From JAGRMG01 sp047975215 (GTDB lineage: Bacteria; Pseudomonadota; Alphaproteobacteria; Rhodobacterales; Rhodobacteraceae): a stretch of 64,000 nucleotides of DNA. Below, one piece after another: positions 62,766 to 64,000 of this stretch. The stretch spans positions 1 through 64,000 of the forward strand of contig JBKEDD010000083.1 of the NCBI GenBank assembly GCA_047975215.1. The letters run 5' to 3'. A model generated the notes under the pieces. That model did not search any database and was not told the DNA's origin. It saw only the letters and a list, made by a program, of their open reading frames with translations. The stretch's first letter is position 1. Every line of letters starts with the position of its first letter. The position numbers and the translations under genes were made by a program.

Positions 62766-64000
62766 TGGACCTTCTTCTTTCCTCCCTGGATATCCTGGCA
62801 CGCTGGGATGTAGTTCTGGCGCTGCTGGTGGGTTCGGTCGGCGGCGTGCTGATCGGAGCGATCCCCGGCGTCGGCCCTGCCGTCGCCATCGCGATCCTGT
62901 TGCCGGCGACGTTTTCGATGGACCCGATCGTCGGGCTGACCGTGCTGCTGGGAATCTACGGCAGTTCCATGTATGGCGGCGCCATTCCCGCCATTCTGAT
63001 CAACACGCCCGGTACGGCAGTCAACGCGCTGACCACCTATGACGGTTTTCCCATGACCGCGCGGGGCGAACCGCGCCGCGCGCTCAGCCTGGCCTATTCG
63101 TCCTCGTTCTTCGGCGGCGTCTTTTCCGTGCTCTGCCTTATCCTGTTCGCCCCGGTCCTGGCCAAGGTGGCACCGATGTTCGGCAGCCGCGAGATATTCC
63201 TGGCCGCCCTTCTGGGCATCGTCCTGGTCGTCGTGGCACATCGCGGCCAGAGCCTGATCGCTGGGGCGCTGGCGGCGTTCGGCATCTTTCTGCAAAGCAT
63301 CGGGATGGAGCCGGTCAAGTACACCCAGCGATACACCTTCGATCAGCCTTTCCTGCAAGGCGGCATCAACCTGATCGTCGTCGTGCTGGGCCTGTTCGCG
63401 CTGAGCCAGGCATTCGTCCTGCTGACCTCGGTTGACGAAAAGGTCCGCCTCACCCGTCTGCGCGGCGGCCTGTTCCAGGGCATGCGTGAACTGGCCCGCC
63501 ATCCGCGCGTCGCCACGGTCTCGGCCAGCTTCGGGGTGCTGATGGGCATGATCCCCGGGGTGGGCGAATTCACCGCGCAGTTCATGTCATACACCTATGC
63601 CCAGCGCAGCAGCAAACGGCCGCAGGATTTCGGCCGCGGATCGTCCGAAGGGCTGATCGCGGCGGAAACCTCGAACAATGCGGTGCCGGCGGCCGCCATG
63701 GTGCCGCTTCTGGCACTGGGCATACCGGGCGAGGCGCTGACCGCGATGATGCTGTCGGTGTTTTATGTCCACAACGTCGTGCCGGGGCCGGGCCTGTTTC
63801 AGAACGACATGGATTTCGTGGTCGCGCTTTATCTCGCGCTGATGATCCTGAACGTGCTGGTGCTGGTGTTCCTGCTGTCCGCCACCGGGTTGCTGATCAA
63901 GGTGGTGAAGATTCCCAACCGGTTTCTTGGCGTCTGCATCCTGACGCTCAGCTTTGTCGGGGTCTACAGCCTGCGCAACTCGGTCACCGATTGCGTGATG
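62765..64000 (+). CDS. tctA: TctA large membrane subunit, 3' end cut by window
   Basis: The frame from ATG 62765 is open to the window end (412 codons), about 80% of a normal TctA. The protein starts with GAIPGVGPAVAIAILLPATF after a first helix. It continues with the family core GIYGSSMYGGAIPAILINTP and GTAVNALTTYDGFPM, and later MGMIPGVGEFTAQF and ETSNNAVPAAAMVPLLALG. These are the TctA hallmark loops. It is the channel subunit working with TctB and TctC. Confidence 0.93.
   Translation, partial: MDLLLSSLDILARWDVVLALLVGSVGGVLIGAIPGVGPAVAIAILLPATFSMDPIVGLTVLLGIYGSSMYGGAIPAILINTPGTAVNALTTYDGFPMTARGEPRRALSLAYSSSFFGGVFSVLCLILFAPVLAKVAPMFGSREIFLAALLGIVLVVVAHRGQSLIAGALAAFGIFLQSIGMEPVKYTQRYTFDQPFLQGGINLIVVVLGLFALSQAFVLLTSVDEKVRLTRLRGGLFQGMRELARHPRVATVSASFGVLMGMIPGVGEFTAQFMSYTYAQRSSKRPQDFGRGSSEGLIAAETSNNAVPAAAMVPLLALGIPGEALTAMMLSVFYVHNVVPGPGLFQNDMDFVVALYLALMILNVLVLVFLLSATGLLIKVVKIPNRFLGVCILTLSFVGVYSLRNSVTDCVM

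Overview
The window is GC-rich alphaproteobacterial DNA, most likely from the Rhodobacterales. Three things point there: a conjugation module of the ICEMlSym/alphaproteobacterial Trb type, TRAP and tripartite tricarboxylate (TTT) uptake systems, and a secreted protein with a VPLPA-CTERM sorting tail. All calls come from reading the sequence; no database search was run.

Bases 1-24600 are the backbone of an integrative and conjugative element (ICE) or related plasmid, nearly all on the + strand. First comes a transfer-control block: an XRE regulator, an acidic DUF2285 antiactivator (QseM-like), a DUF6499+DUF2285 activator split over two frames that needs a +1 ribosomal frameshift (FseA-like), and an excisionase-like winged-helix protein (RdfS-like). 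Next is a replication/partition block (RepA with iteron-like repeats, ParA, a ribbon-helix-helix partner). Then comes DNA processing (DUF2840, TraF peptidase, DUF736, lytic transglycosylase, a candidate oriT, relaxase, TraG coupling protein). A full mating-pair set trbBCDEJKLFGI plus DUF2274 follows, bounded by a convergent TetR gene and a LysR gene. Many junctions are ATGA/GTGA overlaps, so translation is probably coupled. The integrase is not in the window.

Bases 24600-44760 are cargo that looks like a stacked phage-defence island. A five-gene minus-strand operon encodes a BrxR/CapW-type WYL regulator, a SNF2 helicase with a DUF3883 nuclease-like end, an unrecognised 543-residue coiled-coil protein with a RelE-like tail, a DUF1156 DNA methyltransferase, and a DUF499 ATPase carrying an N-terminal HEPN motif. 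Divergent to it lie a broken DUF2188 gene and a stand-alone OLD-family ATPase/TOPRIM nuclease. An ISL3 insertion sequence follows, then a Gabija-like pair (OLD nuclease plus UvrD-like helicase).

Around 44960-45035 the sequence changes character. A short motif like the 3' end of initiator tRNA, with a 6-6-6 inverted repeat, is followed by a strong terminator and about 0.8 kb without genes; this may be the ICE/chromosome junction. From 45850 on the genes look metabolic: two YtcJ-type periplasmic amidohydrolases and a DUF333 protein; an operon of TetR, M19 dipeptidase-like protein, TRAP transporter (DctQ, DctM, DctP), amidohydrolase and a truncated amidohydrolase copy; a VPLPA-CTERM protein; and an IclR/HAD/class III aminotransferase operon divergent from a TTT transporter (tctC-tctB-tctA, the last cut by the window end).
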